A stretch of 64,000 bases of DNA, from NCBI RefSeq assembly GCF_030643785.1, contig NZ_CP094378.1:496001-560000 (forward strand), written 5' to 3'. Numbering within the stretch: the stretch's first letter is position 1; each line of letters begins with the position of its first letter. The notes under the pieces were generated by a model that ran no database searches, had not been told where the DNA came from, and worked only from the letters and a program-made list of their open reading frames with translations. Shown piece by piece: positions 10,079-19,825 of the stretch. The stretch comes from Coxiella-like endosymbiont (GTDB lineage Bacteria; Pseudomonadota; Gammaproteobacteria; Coxiellales; Coxiellaceae). The translations under genes were made by a program, and so were the position numbers.

Positions 10079-10815
10079 GTGACCGAAATCAAGCAACTCC
10101 CAGTTTGTGGCATCTATCTCTTGCCAAACCTGTTTACTGTAGGTGCTATGTTTGCAGGGTTTTGTGCCATCGTATCTTCCATGAAAGGTCGTTATGAAGC
10201 GGCCGCTATAGCCATTTTTGTTGCTCTTATTATGGACGGTTTAGATGGTCGAATTGCTCGGTTATTGCATGCCCAGAGCGAATTTGGGGCCCAGCTTGAT
10301 AGTTTGTCTGACATGATTAGTTTTGGCATTTCTCCGGCCTTGGTAGTTTATAGCTGGTCTCTGGCGATTATGGGCAAGCCGGGATGGTTGGCTGCATTCA
10401 TTTATGCAGCTTGTACTGCTTTGCGTTTGGCACGATTTAACGTTCAGGCAAAAAAATCGACAAAAGTTATTTTCAGGGTCTTCCCACACCGCCTGCGGCG
10501 GCATTGGTAGCGAGTATCGTATGGGTATGTAGTACTTATGATGTGGTAGGGGAAAGCATTGCATTGCTCATGACCATCGTGGTTATCTTATTGGGACTTC
10601 TGAAGGTGAGCACGATTCGTTATCGTAGTTTTAAAGACGTCAATTTATGCAATCGTGTTCCTTTTGTGGTGATCTTGGGAATAGTATTGATCCTTGCATT
10701 AATTGCCTTTGATCCGCCCGATATTCTGCTTATTCTTTCTTTTCTCTATGTGATTTCTGGACCTATTGAAACCTTGTGGTCTTTGCGCAGACGTCGTCAG
10801 AAAAAAAGAAACTAA
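10079..10815 (+). CDS. pssA: CDP-diacylglycerol-serine O-phosphatidyltransferase (one -1 frameshift)
   Basis: PssA makes phosphatidylserine, the precursor of phosphatidylethanolamine, in the inner membrane. The CDP-alcohol phosphotransferase signature is complete: D53-x2-D56-G57-x2-A60-R61-x8-G70-x3-D74-x3-D78. Several membrane helices follow and a basic tail RRRRQKKRN closes the protein. The start is GTG 10079. The frame breaks at the four-A run 10462-10465: frame one ends at 10510 and frame two runs 10504-10815. One extra A gives KKSTKSYFQGLPTPPAAALVA and a protein of 245 residues. No alternative copy is visible in the window, and PssA is normally essential. Confidence 0.88.
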
Positions 10816-10837
10816 AGGCTTCTAAACACCTTCGCCA

Positions 10838-11500
10838 ATAAATCGAGGGGCTATTGAAAAAGCTTTCCAAATGAGCCTTGAAGAAGACATCGGGACAGGA
10901 GATATTACCGCTCAATTAATTTGACCCCATAAATTTGCCAGGGCTACTATTATTTCCCAGGAAAATGCTGTCGTTTGTGGTATCCCCTAGTTTGAGATGG
11001 TTTATTAGGAAATAGATTATGAAGTAAAAATAAATTGGAATTTAAATAAAGGAGATTTTATTGCGAGTGGTTAGTTGCTTGCGGGATTGACAGGAAAAGC
11101 TTGCTCGATTTTGACGGGAGAACGAACAGCGCTTAATTGGTTGCAATCGCTATCGGATACAGCGACCCTCGTCCATCGTTATGTAGAAAAATTAAAAAAT
11201 ACTAAAGCCCAATTACTGGATACTAGTAAGACAATATCCGGACTGCGTTATGCGTAAAAAATACCCTGTTCGACGTGGTAGAGGTAAAAATCATCGCATA
11301 GGTTTATATGACGCTTATCTCATTAAGGAAAATCATATTATGAGCTGCGGCTCAATTGTTAAGGCCATTCAAAAAGCACGAAATTATCATCCGAAAAAAT
11401 CTATAGAAGTAGAAGTTGAAAATTGCGAGAAGTACTAGAAGCAAAAGTGGATGTTATTATGCTCGATAATTTTGATATTGATAGCATAAAAATCCATCGA
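10838..11500 (+). pseudogene. nadC: nadC relic (quinolinate phosphoribosyltransferase)
   Basis: NadC converts quinolinate to nicotinate mononucleotide in de novo NAD synthesis. The relic reads AIEKAFQMSLEEDIGTGDIT (stop), ENAVVCGIP (stop), then AGLTGKACSILTGERTALNWLQ (11083-11150), then SKTISGLRYA, YDAYLIKENHI, AIQKARNYHP, IEVEVENL and KVDVIMLDNF. These are the conserved blocks of NadC in the right order. At least four stops or shifts interrupt them and the C-terminal region is missing. nadB is also dead in this window. Confidence 0.82.
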
Positions 11501-11509
11501 TCTATTGGA

Positions 11510-12350
11510 TCATTTTTGTGAAAAAATCCTTGACTAGAAAAAGAATCCCAGCTGGGGAGGCCTTCAGGAAAAACTACAGAGGTAATCTCTAGCCTAGTAA
11601 ATTTTTTTAATATTAATATAAGACAAAATCCGGACTTGAGAGTTGTCGTGGTGCCATTACTTCGGGAGTACATTCTTAGAGAGGGTTCTGAATTATTGAG
11701 GATTCTGAATTATTCACGAATCGAAATATTCCACTAGAAAATATTATAGCTGAAGTGAGTAAATTTCATAAAAAATTTAATGAAAAATTTAAAGCTAAAC
11801 AAACATCTGCAAGCCGCTCTTCAGCTCTCACAGGAAAAATCGAGCCACTTCCGACTCAAAGAAAAAAACTTGAGATACAGTCGATGATGGCTGAAGTCCT
11901 TTCTAATTAGGACCGTAACTCCTTAACGGATTCGACTTAGGAAGCTCTCTATAACTTAGATTCAAACCCCGAACCAGGGCAGCCAAAACCAGAGGCTCCT
12001 TCCATCTCCTCATCTTTGGATGAGAAACCTTCTCAGAGCCAACATCAAAATCGCAATCAATACCAGCTAATGTTGGTAAAGAGCCGGCTCGCGAAGTTCC
12101 CAACGCGAATTCTCCATCGACTTCAACTGGAGCAACCAGAGATAGCACAGCCACCCCGGTGGCACCCGTTAAGAAACCAATTGGTGGCGTGTTAACTTTT
12201 CTCAGGTTCTTCAGAGATCTCTATTTCTATGCATTCAGATAGGGCATCAAGTGAGTCGACGAGGACTTTAAAGCGAGGGAATTACGAGCGAGTATTTTCT
12301 TACTTCCAGTATGGATGAGGTGAAAATCGGTGTCTTCCAATGAGTTAAAC
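11510..12350 (+). pseudogene. Unidentified relic encoding a P/S/T-rich, disordered protein
   Basis: No long frame survives. Around 11755-11910 an open piece reads EVSKFHKKFNEKFKAKQTS and IEPLPTQRKKLEIQSMMAEVL. Around 11955-12180 pieces in two plus-strand frames read SNPEPGQPKPEAPSISSSLDE and EPAREVPNANSPSTSTGAT followed by VAPVKKPIGGVL. The region is richer in G+C than its surroundings. The composition (Pro, Ser, Thr, Gln, charged) suggests a disordered linker of a large secreted or surface protein. I do not recognise the family. Confidence 0.35.
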
Positions 12351-12356
12351 GAGGCA

Positions 12357-13255
12357 TTTAGATTTTTAATAAAAATTCATTGGTTTTTTGTTTGTAGAAT
12401 ATACCACGTTTAGGAATGGCGCGAGTCATTATATAGTGAGGATATCTGCGGTAAGAGGGGATTAAAATTCCGCCCTCGTCCATATGAATAACATTCAAAT
12501 CCTCTTCTTCCATATCCTTGAGGGCGGCTAGTGCATCAAATCCAAATATTTGGGATTTATGCCGACGAGAAAAATCACTGTGCCATCATCAAACAAAAAA
12601 GCTTCTATATGATTGTTAATGTATTCCTTATTTGCTCGGTTTTGGTTTCCGCCTGGCTGTATTTCTCGAAGAATATTATAATACTTTTTCTTAAAAGCAG
12701 GAACAAAACTCGTATGGCTTTCCGCTGCTACCAGCAAGATATTTTTTATCAAAAAAGGTTTGCAGATAATGTTGGGCTACTTCAATTCCCCTTTAAAAAG
12801 GACGGAAAACAGCACTGATCTTGCATATTGATGACATTGATATGAGGGAGAAGAAGCGGGGAGAGAGTTTTAAGAGCGTTTTGTAATCAAAGCAAGGTAA
12901 ATTCCGATTAGCTGTCTGTGGTCATAGTAATCAATAAACAAATTTGCGAAGGATCGGTATTACTGGAAGCCAGACATTTTTCTTATAGCTCGACTACCCA
13001 GTTCTGAGGTGTTCGATATTAATTTTCGCTTCGCTTCTCCTATGAGGTAATGAGGATGATAATCATTGATGATTGAATAGCGTGTAGTCACTCCTAACAC
13101 CTTAAGAGACTTTAATAGGTAGTCACTTAACTTACCGCCCATTATTGGGATTAATTCATTCGTGGAAAGTGGAAATTGGATTGCTCGGCATTGCTGTCGC
13201 AGACGCGATGAGACTACAGGAAGGAAGGCTTCTTTTTCTGGAACAGAAGCGTGAG
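12357..13255 (-). pseudogene. Unidentified minus-strand gene relic
   Basis: Reading down the minus strand, one frame is open without a start from about 13255 to 12960 and includes SRLRQQCRAIQFPL, YSIINDYHPHYLIG and SELGSRAIRKMSGF. After a stop, pieces such as YRSFANLFIDYYD and AQHYLQTFFDKKYLAG follow. Then FVPAFKKKYYNILREI, HIEAFLFDDGTVIFLVG and, after one more shift, DALAALKDMEEEDLNVIH and YIMTRAIPKRGIF lead to a TAA near 12357. The pieces look like one protein of roughly 280 residues with four or more disruptions. I recognise no family. Confidence 0.35.
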
Positions 13256-13270
13256 GTTAATGCTAAATGT

Positions 13271-13343
13271 CGTCCCCAAGGGGATTCGAACCCCTGTTAC
13301 CGCCGTGAAAGGGCGATGTCCTAAGCCTCTAGACGATGGGGAC
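13271..13343 (-). tRNA. tRNA-Glu (anticodon TTC)
   Basis: The minus strand from 13343 to 13271 folds as a canonical tRNA: acceptor stem GTCCCCA with TGGGGAC, anticodon loop CTTTCAC (anticodon TTC), T arm GGGGTTCGAATCCCC and discriminator G. The sequence is close to the standard bacterial tRNA-Glu. The 3' CCA is not encoded; the bases after the discriminator read ACA. A decayed tRNA-Ala lies upstream in the same orientation (13497-13573), so the two were probably one transcript. Confidence 0.95.
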
Positions 13344-13496
13344 CTGGTTCGCTAAAAGCGATATGGGATTTTGTCCCTTTTCACTAAAGCGTTTTTTTCT
13401 TCGGGCTTTTTTAGTCTATTACATTTTACTTCTTTCCTAGTCTCCAAGCTGGGGAGCAGAAATTATTCTGAAAAAGCCTGAAGAAGGAAGTAAGAA

Positions 13497-13573
13497 TGGA
13501 GCTAAGCGCAATTGAACTGCTGACCTCTTGCATGCGCCATCTAAACACTCTTTCAGTTGAACTTTATAGCCCT
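13497..13573 (-). pseudogene. Decayed tRNA-Ala gene
   Basis: The minus strand reads GGGCTATA at the 5' end and GCTTAGCTCCA at the 3' end, matching bacterial tRNA-Ala (GGC type), with CATGCAAGAGGTCAGC in the middle. The G3-U70 pair characteristic of alanine tRNAs is still visible. Position 1 is A instead of G, the D arm has about two extra bases and several G-to-A changes, and the anticodon arm carries an extra base and mismatches. The D stem and anticodon stem can no longer form properly. I regard it as dead. Confidence 0.68.
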
Positions 13574-13689
13574 AGAGGAATGAATATTCTACGGACTCTT
13601 CTATGACTCTGTCAATATCTGTTTCGGGAAGAAGGTGATTCTAAAAAGTAGAAAAGATTGTTCTAACAGTCCTGTAGCAAGGTTTCATA

Positions 13690-13711
13690 ATAGCAGTGAG
13701 ATAGCAGTGAG
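13690..13711. repeat. 11-bp tandem duplication
   Basis: ATAGCAGTGAG occurs twice in direct succession in the gap between the tRNA relic and sixA. I see no gene in 13574-13783. Confidence 0.8.
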
Positions 13712-13783
13712 CGTTACAGGGATTTATATTCTATTGTTACCAGTATAGAATCGGGTCCCTATTAATTAACATCGGGAGCTTTT

Positions 13784-14266
13784 ATGAAATTATTTTGTGT
13801 TCGCCACGGCCACGCTGAACACCTGCCGAATCCTGCCGGTGAACGGCCGCTTACTCAAGAAGGAATCGACGAAGTGATCAAGGTGGCTGCTTACTTGAAA
13901 CATCGAGGAGTACATGTTGTGCATCTTATGCATAGCGGGAAGTTACGAGCACAACAAAGTGCAGAAATTCTGGCCGCAGTGGTGGCTGAAGGCCAGGCTA
14001 TAGAAGTTTATCCGCTATTAGGATCCGATCATCCTATAGCGCCCCTCCTAATCGATCTCGTTCAAGAATGGCATGATGACACGATGTTGGTGGGTCATAT
14101 GCCTTTCATATCTCAGTTAGTTAGTGCTCTTATTTTAGGAAAAGATAGCTACGATATTCTTCGTTTCCCTCCGGGAACAGTTGTCTGTTTGGAGCGAATT
14201 GAAAATCATCGCTGGATACTTAACTGGATAGTGCATCCCGATTTAGTGTCCGATCGAGGAGATTAA
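13784..14266 (+). CDS. sixA: Phosphohistidine phosphatase SixA
   Basis: SixA removes phosphate from phosphohistidine in phosphorelay or phosphotransfer proteins. The 160-residue protein starts with the histidine-phosphatase motif LFCVRHGHAE (His8 would carry the phosphate). It also has LTQEGIDEV, HSGKLRAQQSAEIL and a second histidine in LVGHMPFISQL. Length and motif order match the SixA branch of the phosphoglycerate-mutase-like superfamily. ATG 13784 is preceded by CGGGAG. It is intact and stands alone between decayed neighbours. Confidence 0.9.
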   Translation: MKLFCVRHGHAEHLPNPAGERPLTQEGIDEVIKVAAYLKHRGVHVVHLMHSGKLRAQQSAEILAAVVAEGQAIEVYPLLGSDHPIAPLLIDLVQEWHDDTMLVGHMPFISQLVSALILGKDSYDILRFPPGTVVCLERIENHRWILNWIVHPDLVSDRGD

Positions 14267-14326
14267 TTTTTATTTCGGCTTGCAGTTCTGTCCCTATTTT
14301 TTTAGTTTACTCTTGAGTATTTATTC

Positions 14327-14360
14327 AAGTGGAATTCTCTGCCAAGTGGAATTCTCTGCC
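14327..14360. repeat. 17-bp tandem duplication
   Basis: AAGTGGAATTCTCTGCC is present twice head to tail (14327-14343 and 14344-14360), just beyond sixA and before the nadB relic. Confidence 0.85.
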
Positions 14361-14376
14361 TTTGGCTCTTTGCTAT

Positions 14377-15335
14377 TTATTTCTCGTTACGCAAAAGCGA
14401 ACTTTTGATGATCAGGTTAGCAACGGTAGTAACATTCCGTAATTCAATGAATGATTTAGAATTCAATGAATGATTTAGTGGGTAATTTGGAGAGGGCATC
14501 AGTTTGTTGCTTAATTTCTTGTAATTGCTTTTGCGCATCATTGAGCTCTGCATTGGTACAAATAATTCCTGCATGATCCCACATGATTTTTCGCACGTGT
14601 TGGATAAGAAAATCCAAGGAGGTACGTTCATCTATACCGTACGCGACATCCTGCTCGCCAACCCATTGTTATTCCATATTGTTACTCCATCGGTCACTGG
14701 TGCAATTAGGATTACTGATATGCAGATAGACAAAACTAGAGCGCTTCCGGTAGCAAGAACCGTATGGTGGGCGTGGTAAAGGTTAACCACGAATGTTTTT
14801 GATATCATAAACAAGGGCTCGCCCCTCTGCTTTTCTTTTCAATAAGCAGATCTTACAGGCCATATGACTAGTAAAAAAATCGATATTGGAATGATTGATC
14901 ACTTGTTCGGCTAGTGTTTTACCACTACTACTTTCCAGTTTTATCGGCAGCGTGCAAAATCCAGCGACAACTCTATCCTCCTTCTTGAGTTAGGTGATAG
15001 CCTTTTTTAGGATCGCTGCTAAATTGTACCTCCTTGTCGAATTAATATTCGACTGCTGATTTGACTTGAGATAAGGTAGCTCAAACGACAGTAGGGTCGC
15101 ATAAACCATCCCTCCTATTTAGGTTACATTCTTGCACATGCAATTCAACACTATCTCCTCTGTAGCTCCCATAACTGCAGTAATCCCGCATTACGCATGA
15201 GGGGAAGAGCCAGCTTAAATGCCTCTTTACTAAAGAGGGTCACTTCGGGCTTCATTGGCCAGGTTCAACGCCAGCGCTAGGCCTGAACAGTTCCGCTGCC
15301 AATGATCAACGCCTCATATGTAGTCATAATTTATT
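14377..15335 (-). pseudogene. nadB: nadB relic (L-aspartate oxidase)
   Basis: NadB oxidises aspartate to iminoaspartate, the first step of de novo NAD synthesis. On the minus strand the relic opens with YEALIIGSG (the FAD-binding dinucleotide motif) near 15330. It goes on through EVTLFSKEAF, SVELHVQ-like sequence, GYHLTQEGG, TLAEQVINHSNIDF and FLIQHVRKIMWDHAGI, and ends with ELRNVTTVANLIIKSSLLRNE near 14380. The blocks are in NadB order but spread over all three frames with many stops. The region is shorter than a full nadB, so internal segments are also deleted. Confidence 0.82.
14441..14478. repeat. 19-bp tandem duplication in the nadB relic
   Basis: AATTCAATGAATGATTTAG occurs twice in direct succession (14441-14459, 14460-14478). 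It duplicates SFIEF codons of nadB on the minus strand and adds to the damage there. Confidence 0.85.
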
Positions 15336-15339
15336 ACTA

Positions 15340-16228
15340 GCTTCATAAATTTTTCAGTATTAAGACTATATCACGGCCTCTTATTTCAAGGAATAGAGAG
15401 TTCTCTTAAGCATTCAAATGAGTATGGGAACTTTGAATCATGTCAATGGAGGTATAAATTAATATCAATCTATATATCTATATATCTATATATATTATTT
15501 TTGTTCGGAGGACAGAAATCTCCATAATCTCCATGATGACGATATTATTCATATTATGGTTTATTGATAGTTTACTAATTCGGATAGGCTTTTATGGTTC
15601 GGCTATTATCTTATTTCATAATTACGCTGATATTTGGCGTTGTTTTATTTCAACTTCACATTACGAGTCCATTATACCCATTCAATTTTAAGGAGCAATT
15701 TCCTGTGGTGCTATCTGCTGTTATTAAAAAGTGTCTTTTTGTCACTTTCAATAGTTTGGAAATTTTATGAATATCTTTGATACTTGCCACAGTGCTAGTT
15801 TTTCAGTTTTTTCCATGAGATTCCTTGTCCTCTCTGTCTTTTGCAGCGACTAGGTTTTATTTTATTAGCATCTCTGTGGATTTGTTATTCAACCTCCGAT
15901 TTTGCTTTCATCCCGATCATTATTCATTGGCATTGGTTGGAGCTTTATTTACTGTGCCTTTGTCTCTTTGCGTCAGGTAGTCCTCCATGTAGTCCACGGG
16001 ACCCGAGGGCACTACGCCCCCCTTATTAGGCCTTCATTTTTACACATGGTATTTCATTTTATCGGATGGGAATTAGTATTTATACTATCGTCCTTACTCG
16101 GTTCTGGAAATAGATCCTCTATAGCTTATTTGTATTAGTAACGGCCGTTATACTCGTTATACTTATTAATTCTATTAAGCACATTTTTAGAATGTGAACT
16201 TAAAGATTTGTCCCAAAAATCCTACCAT
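15340..16228 (+). pseudogene. Decayed membrane-protein remnant, family not recognised
   Basis: This 890-base stretch has no intact gene. Plus-strand pieces at about 15600-16190 are strongly hydrophobic: LIFGVVLFQLHI, LFIGIGWSFIYCAFVSLRQV and LHMVFHFIGWELVFILSSLLG. They suggest a polytopic membrane protein broken by several shifts. A (CTATATAT)3 microsatellite lies at 15470-15493. I cannot assign a family. Confidence 0.3.
15470..15493. repeat. 8-bp microsatellite, three copies
   Basis: The unit CTATATAT is repeated three times in an AT-rich non-coding stretch. It is the longest simple microsatellite I noticed in the window. Confidence 0.75.
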
Positions 16229-17671
16229 TTATTTGGAACTATAATTTTGGTGGTGGGCTGTCATAACCGAAGCTACACAGGCTGTTAATTTCTTCCCCAT
16301 GGGAATGTCTAGAAACTCATTAGGTCCATGTGCGTTAGATTTAGGCCCCAGAAGACCTGTAATCATAAATTGGGCGTTTGGGAACATTTTGCCTAACATG
16401 CCCATAAAGGGAATGGTTCCCCCTTCGCTAAAATAAGCAGCCGGATTGCCGAAGAATTGGTGAGAGGCAGCTTGATTAGCAACAGCAAGCCAATCGCTTA
16501 AGGGAGGAGCCATCCAACCACTCGAAGGGGCCTCAGGAGAAAAGGATATCTTTGCATGGTAAGGAGGATCTTTTTCTAGGACATTCTTTAATACAGCTGA
16601 GGCTTTTTTGGCGTCAATGGTTGGAGGAAGTCGCATAGAGAGAATTACTTTTAAATAAGGTATAGTAACATTTCCTGCATTGGCGACGGGAGGCAAACCG
16701 TCGAGTCCCGTCACGCTAAGTTGAGGACGCCAAGTCCAATTTAATAATAATTCCGTAACATCAAGGGTCACTGGCTTCACACCCGGTAAAAATGGCAGCT
16801 TGCCTTGAATAGTCCCATTCCCCAACATCTGGGCAGCTTTTTTTGCCTGCTCTTTATATTGATTGGGTATAGGAACTTTTAATTCTTCCAAAATCACTCT
16901 TCCCGTAGCGCTGTCTTCAAGTCGATCTAGAAGTTGGCGCAGGATAGAAAAAGGCGAAGGGACGATACCGCTTCCAGCTCCTGAATGAATACCATTTTCC
17001 AATACTTCAATTTTTAATTTACCCCCCACGAGTCCTCGGAGTGAAGTGGTGCACCACAGCTGATCATAATTGATGCAACCGCTATCTAAGCAAATCACTA
17101 GAGTGGGATTTCCAATGCGGTTGTTTAAATACTCAAGATAAGCAGACAAATCAATACTGCCGCTTTCTTCGGATCCTTCGATGATCACGACACATCGTGC
17201 ATGGGGAATTTGATAACGTTGTAAGGTAGCAATGACCGTAAGTGAGGCAAATACCGCGTATCCATCATCGGCGCCTCCGCGGCCATATAATCTATTTCCT
17301 TTCAACACGGGTTTCCAAGGCCCAAGGTCTTTATCCCACCCCGACATTTCAGGTTGCTTATCCATATGACCATAAAGCAATACGGTTTCATCTAAGGTGC
17401 CAGGAATTTCAATAAACAATAAAGGGGTTCGTCCTGGCAACTCTACTACTTCTAGTTGCATCCCTTGAATAGATTGTTGCTGACACCAATCCACTAGAAG
17501 CGTCATGGCTTTATCCATATAGCCATTTTCTTTCCAATTAGCATCATAATGAACTGATTTGTTAGGAATTTTAATATACTCTATTAATTTAGGGATGATG
17601 CTGTTATCCCAGGTGTCGGAAATAGTTTGATAAATTTCGTGGGCGTAATTTTTGAAGTGATTATTGCTCAT
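16229..17671 (-). CDS. M20-family metallopeptidase (dipeptidase-like)
   Basis: The 480-residue protein is a zinc peptidase of the M20 family, closest in layout to the carnosinase/CNDP-like dipeptidases. Metal-ligand motifs are intact: LLYGHMDKQP (His, then catalytic Asp), RGGADDGYAVF (bridging Asp) and IEGSEESGS (catalytic Glu and ligand). Near the C-terminus AYFSEGGTIPF and GPKSNAHGPNEF supply the remaining ligand region. I choose ATG 17671 because TAGGAAC precedes it; the in-frame ATG at 17698 has no ribosome site. It could process peptides taken from the host as an amino-acid source. It is intact between two decayed regions. Confidence 0.85.
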   Translation of the reverse strand: MSNNHFKNYAHEIYQTISDTWDNSIIPKLIEYIKIPNKSVHYDANWKENGYMDKAMTLLVDWCQQQSIQGMQLEVVELPGRTPLLFIEIPGTLDETVLLYGHMDKQPEMSGWDKDLGPWKPVLKGNRLYGRGGADDGYAVFASLTVIATLQRYQIPHARCVVIIEGSEESGSIDLSAYLEYLNNRIGNPTLVICLDSGCINYDQLWCTTSLRGLVGGKLKIEVLENGIHSGAGSGIVPSPFSILRQLLDRLEDSATGRVILEELKVPIPNQYKEQAKKAAQMLGNGTIQGKLPFLPGVKPVTLDVTELLLNWTWRPQLSVTGLDGLPPVANAGNVTIPYLKVILSMRLPPTIDAKKASAVLKNVLEKDPPYHAKISFSPEAPSSGWMAPPLSDWLAVANQAASHQFFGNPAAYFSEGGTIPFMGMLGKMFPNAQFMITGLLGPKSNAHGPNEFLDIPMGKKLTACVASVMTAHHQNYSSK

Positions 17672-17698
17672 TTGAGTTCCTAGGTAATGGGGTGACAT

Positions 17699-18165
17699 AA
17701 TAAAGGAAAGAATACGGTAACTGCAAGGTTAGAGGGAGAGTTTTTCCGGTCCTAGAAGAACGATTAGCCACACTATGAGATAGACGAGTAACGTAGAATG
17801 CTGTTAAGAGCAAGACAACAAACAAGAGTCAAATCCAAGTGGGATCAATATTGAAATAATGAGCTCACCCCCCATACGTCTGCGATAATTCGGTCGGTTC
17901 TAGAGCGATAAAGTTGTTTTTTTTGGTTGTGGATTTGTTACCCATATCAGAATAATAGCAGATTAAAATTTTTTTATTCTTAATGTTAATCGCTTTTAAA
18001 TTCCGACGTCTTGACAAATTTATACGCTCTTGCTAACTTAAAAAATTTGGTGCCGATTTGAGCCTCAGCTTGTGGGTACTTCAATAAATACATCTAAAGT
18101 AGGCACTTACCTTAAAAAAAGCTCTCAATCCTTTCCTTTAGCTAATCAACTTAATAATTAGAGTG
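17699..18165. other. Gap with no recognisable feature
   Basis: I see no open frame, RNA or repeat in this stretch between the M20 peptidase and the metN relic. It is AT-rich and probably eroded intergenic or coding DNA. Confidence 0.4.
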
Positions 18166-18950
18166 ACATGAATGTATATGAGCTGACAATAGCCTTTTTC
18201 CTACTTTGAAGGATGTCAATTTACATGTAGGGGCTTGAGAGATTGTAGGCGTTATTAGAAAAAGTGGTGCAGGTAAAAGTACTTTAATTCGCTGCGTTAA
18301 TTTATTGGAACGGTCTGAAAAGGGTTCTATTATTTTGGATGGCGAGAACCTAACTCTGCTTTCAGAGAAAGCATTGCGGTGGGTGAGTCATCAAATGGAT
18401 ATGATTTTTCAGCATTTTAATCTGTTAAGTACTCGGACGGTATATCAAAAGGTAGCATTTCCACTACAACTCATCAGAAAAAGTAAAACCAGAAATTAAA
18501 AAAGTGGTCATCCCTTTGTTGGAATTAACTGGATTAACAGCCAAAAAGCACGCTTATCCGAGTCAATTTTAAGTAGCGGTTAAAAACAACGGGTGGCAAT
18601 TGTTCTGGCATTAGCTACAAACCTAAATATAACTACTCTGTGATGAAATGACTTCGGTGCTTGATCCTGAAACCACATATTTTATTTGGAACTTATTAAA
18701 CAAGTTAATCGCGAATCGAAATTGTTGATACTTCTAATCACACATGAAATGGAGATTATTAAAACCGTTGCTCAATGAGTGGCTGTATTAGACCAAGGAA
18801 GAATTGTAGAAGAAAGCGATATTGTAACTTTATTTAAGCGACCGAAAACTGAAATCGCGAAAAAGTTCACTCATTCTTTAATTAAAATCAAACTTCCTGA
18901 AATTTTACATATCCGGTTACTAGAAAGAGCCCATTCAAAATAAGATATGC
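18166..18950 (+). pseudogene. metN: metN relic (methionine ABC transporter ATPase)
   Basis: MetN energises methionine uptake. The relic contains the Walker A region [20 protein letters not shown] (18258-18318), [27 protein letters not shown] (Q-loop) and PLLELTGLT-like sequence. The signature and Walker B regions follow in broken form, then LLITHEMEIIK-like and ALFKRPKTEIAKKF. Stops and shifts occur every 50-200 bases. Traces of the C-terminal NIL regulatory domain (GNSIGTTLIAL, LEVEVIGYI) extend to about 19195. metI and metQ follow in the same state. Confidence 0.82.
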
Positions 18951-19195
18951 TTTGCTACGAATCAATTTCACCAAGCGTACCGCCGAATCTTGGATTATCG
19001 ATGAGTTTATTAAGCACTTCGATTTACAGATAAATATCCTTCAAGCTAATTTAGAATTTTTGAGGGGAAATTCTATTGGAACGACGTTAATTGCTTTGTG
19101 AAATAATGAGAAAATGCTTTCGCAGGGTATATTTGCTTTACTTGAAAAATAAAGATTTAGAAGTTGAGGTTATTGGTTATATCAGTGCAGATGAT

Positions 19196-19795
19196 TGGCG
19201 CTATTCTTGATGCCATTTTGCAAACCATTGAGATGGTAATTATACCTTTAGAAATAGGAATAATTTTATTTGTTACCGAAAAAAATCAATTATTATCCTG
19301 AACTTTTTTAAATCGTTTTTTGTCGGCAGTAATTACGCTATACGTTCGGTTCCTTTCATTATCTTTATGATAGCGATTATTCCTTTTACTTACGCGATTT
19401 CTTGTAAGCACTTCTATTGGCACGGCAGAGGCTATTGTCCCATTAAGCTTATGTGCCCATTCCTTTTTTAATCGACTGATGGGAATGGCTTTATAAGAAG
19501 TCCCTTATGGCTTAGTTGAAGCCAGTCAATCTATGGGTGCTTCGCCGTTACAAATTATTTGGGAAAGTCTGGTTTCTAGAAGCGCTGCCCACTTTAATTC
19601 GGGGGTGCATTAACGACAGTGACTTTAGTGGGTTATTCTGCAATGGCAGGTGCTATTGGTGGAGGAGGATTAGGAGATTTAGCAATCCGTTATGGATATG
19701 AGCGATTTGATATTCGAGTAATGATAGTAAGCATCTTAGTGTAATTATTGTAGTGCAATTTTTGCAATATCTCTAAGATACTATTGCACGGAAGA
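19196..19795 (+). pseudogene. metI: metI relic (methionine ABC transporter permease)
   Basis: MetI is the permease of the methionine importer. Recognisable pieces are SVPFIIFMIAIIPFTYAI (19346-19400), FLVSTSIGTAE-like sequence, VEASQSMGASPLQIIWESL (19516-19575), LVGYSAMAGAIGGGGLGDLA (19630-19690) and RYGYERFDIRVM. The second and third are the ABC-permease coupling (EAA-type) region and the following membrane helix. They lie in different frames. Confidence 0.82.
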
Positions 19796-19825
19796 CTTTC
19801 ACATTACAAATAATTAAGCATAAAA

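Noticed and set aside
11903-12154. 83-codon minus-strand frame
   Set aside because: The plus-strand P/S/T-rich pieces explain the same bases better; the minus frame has no features.
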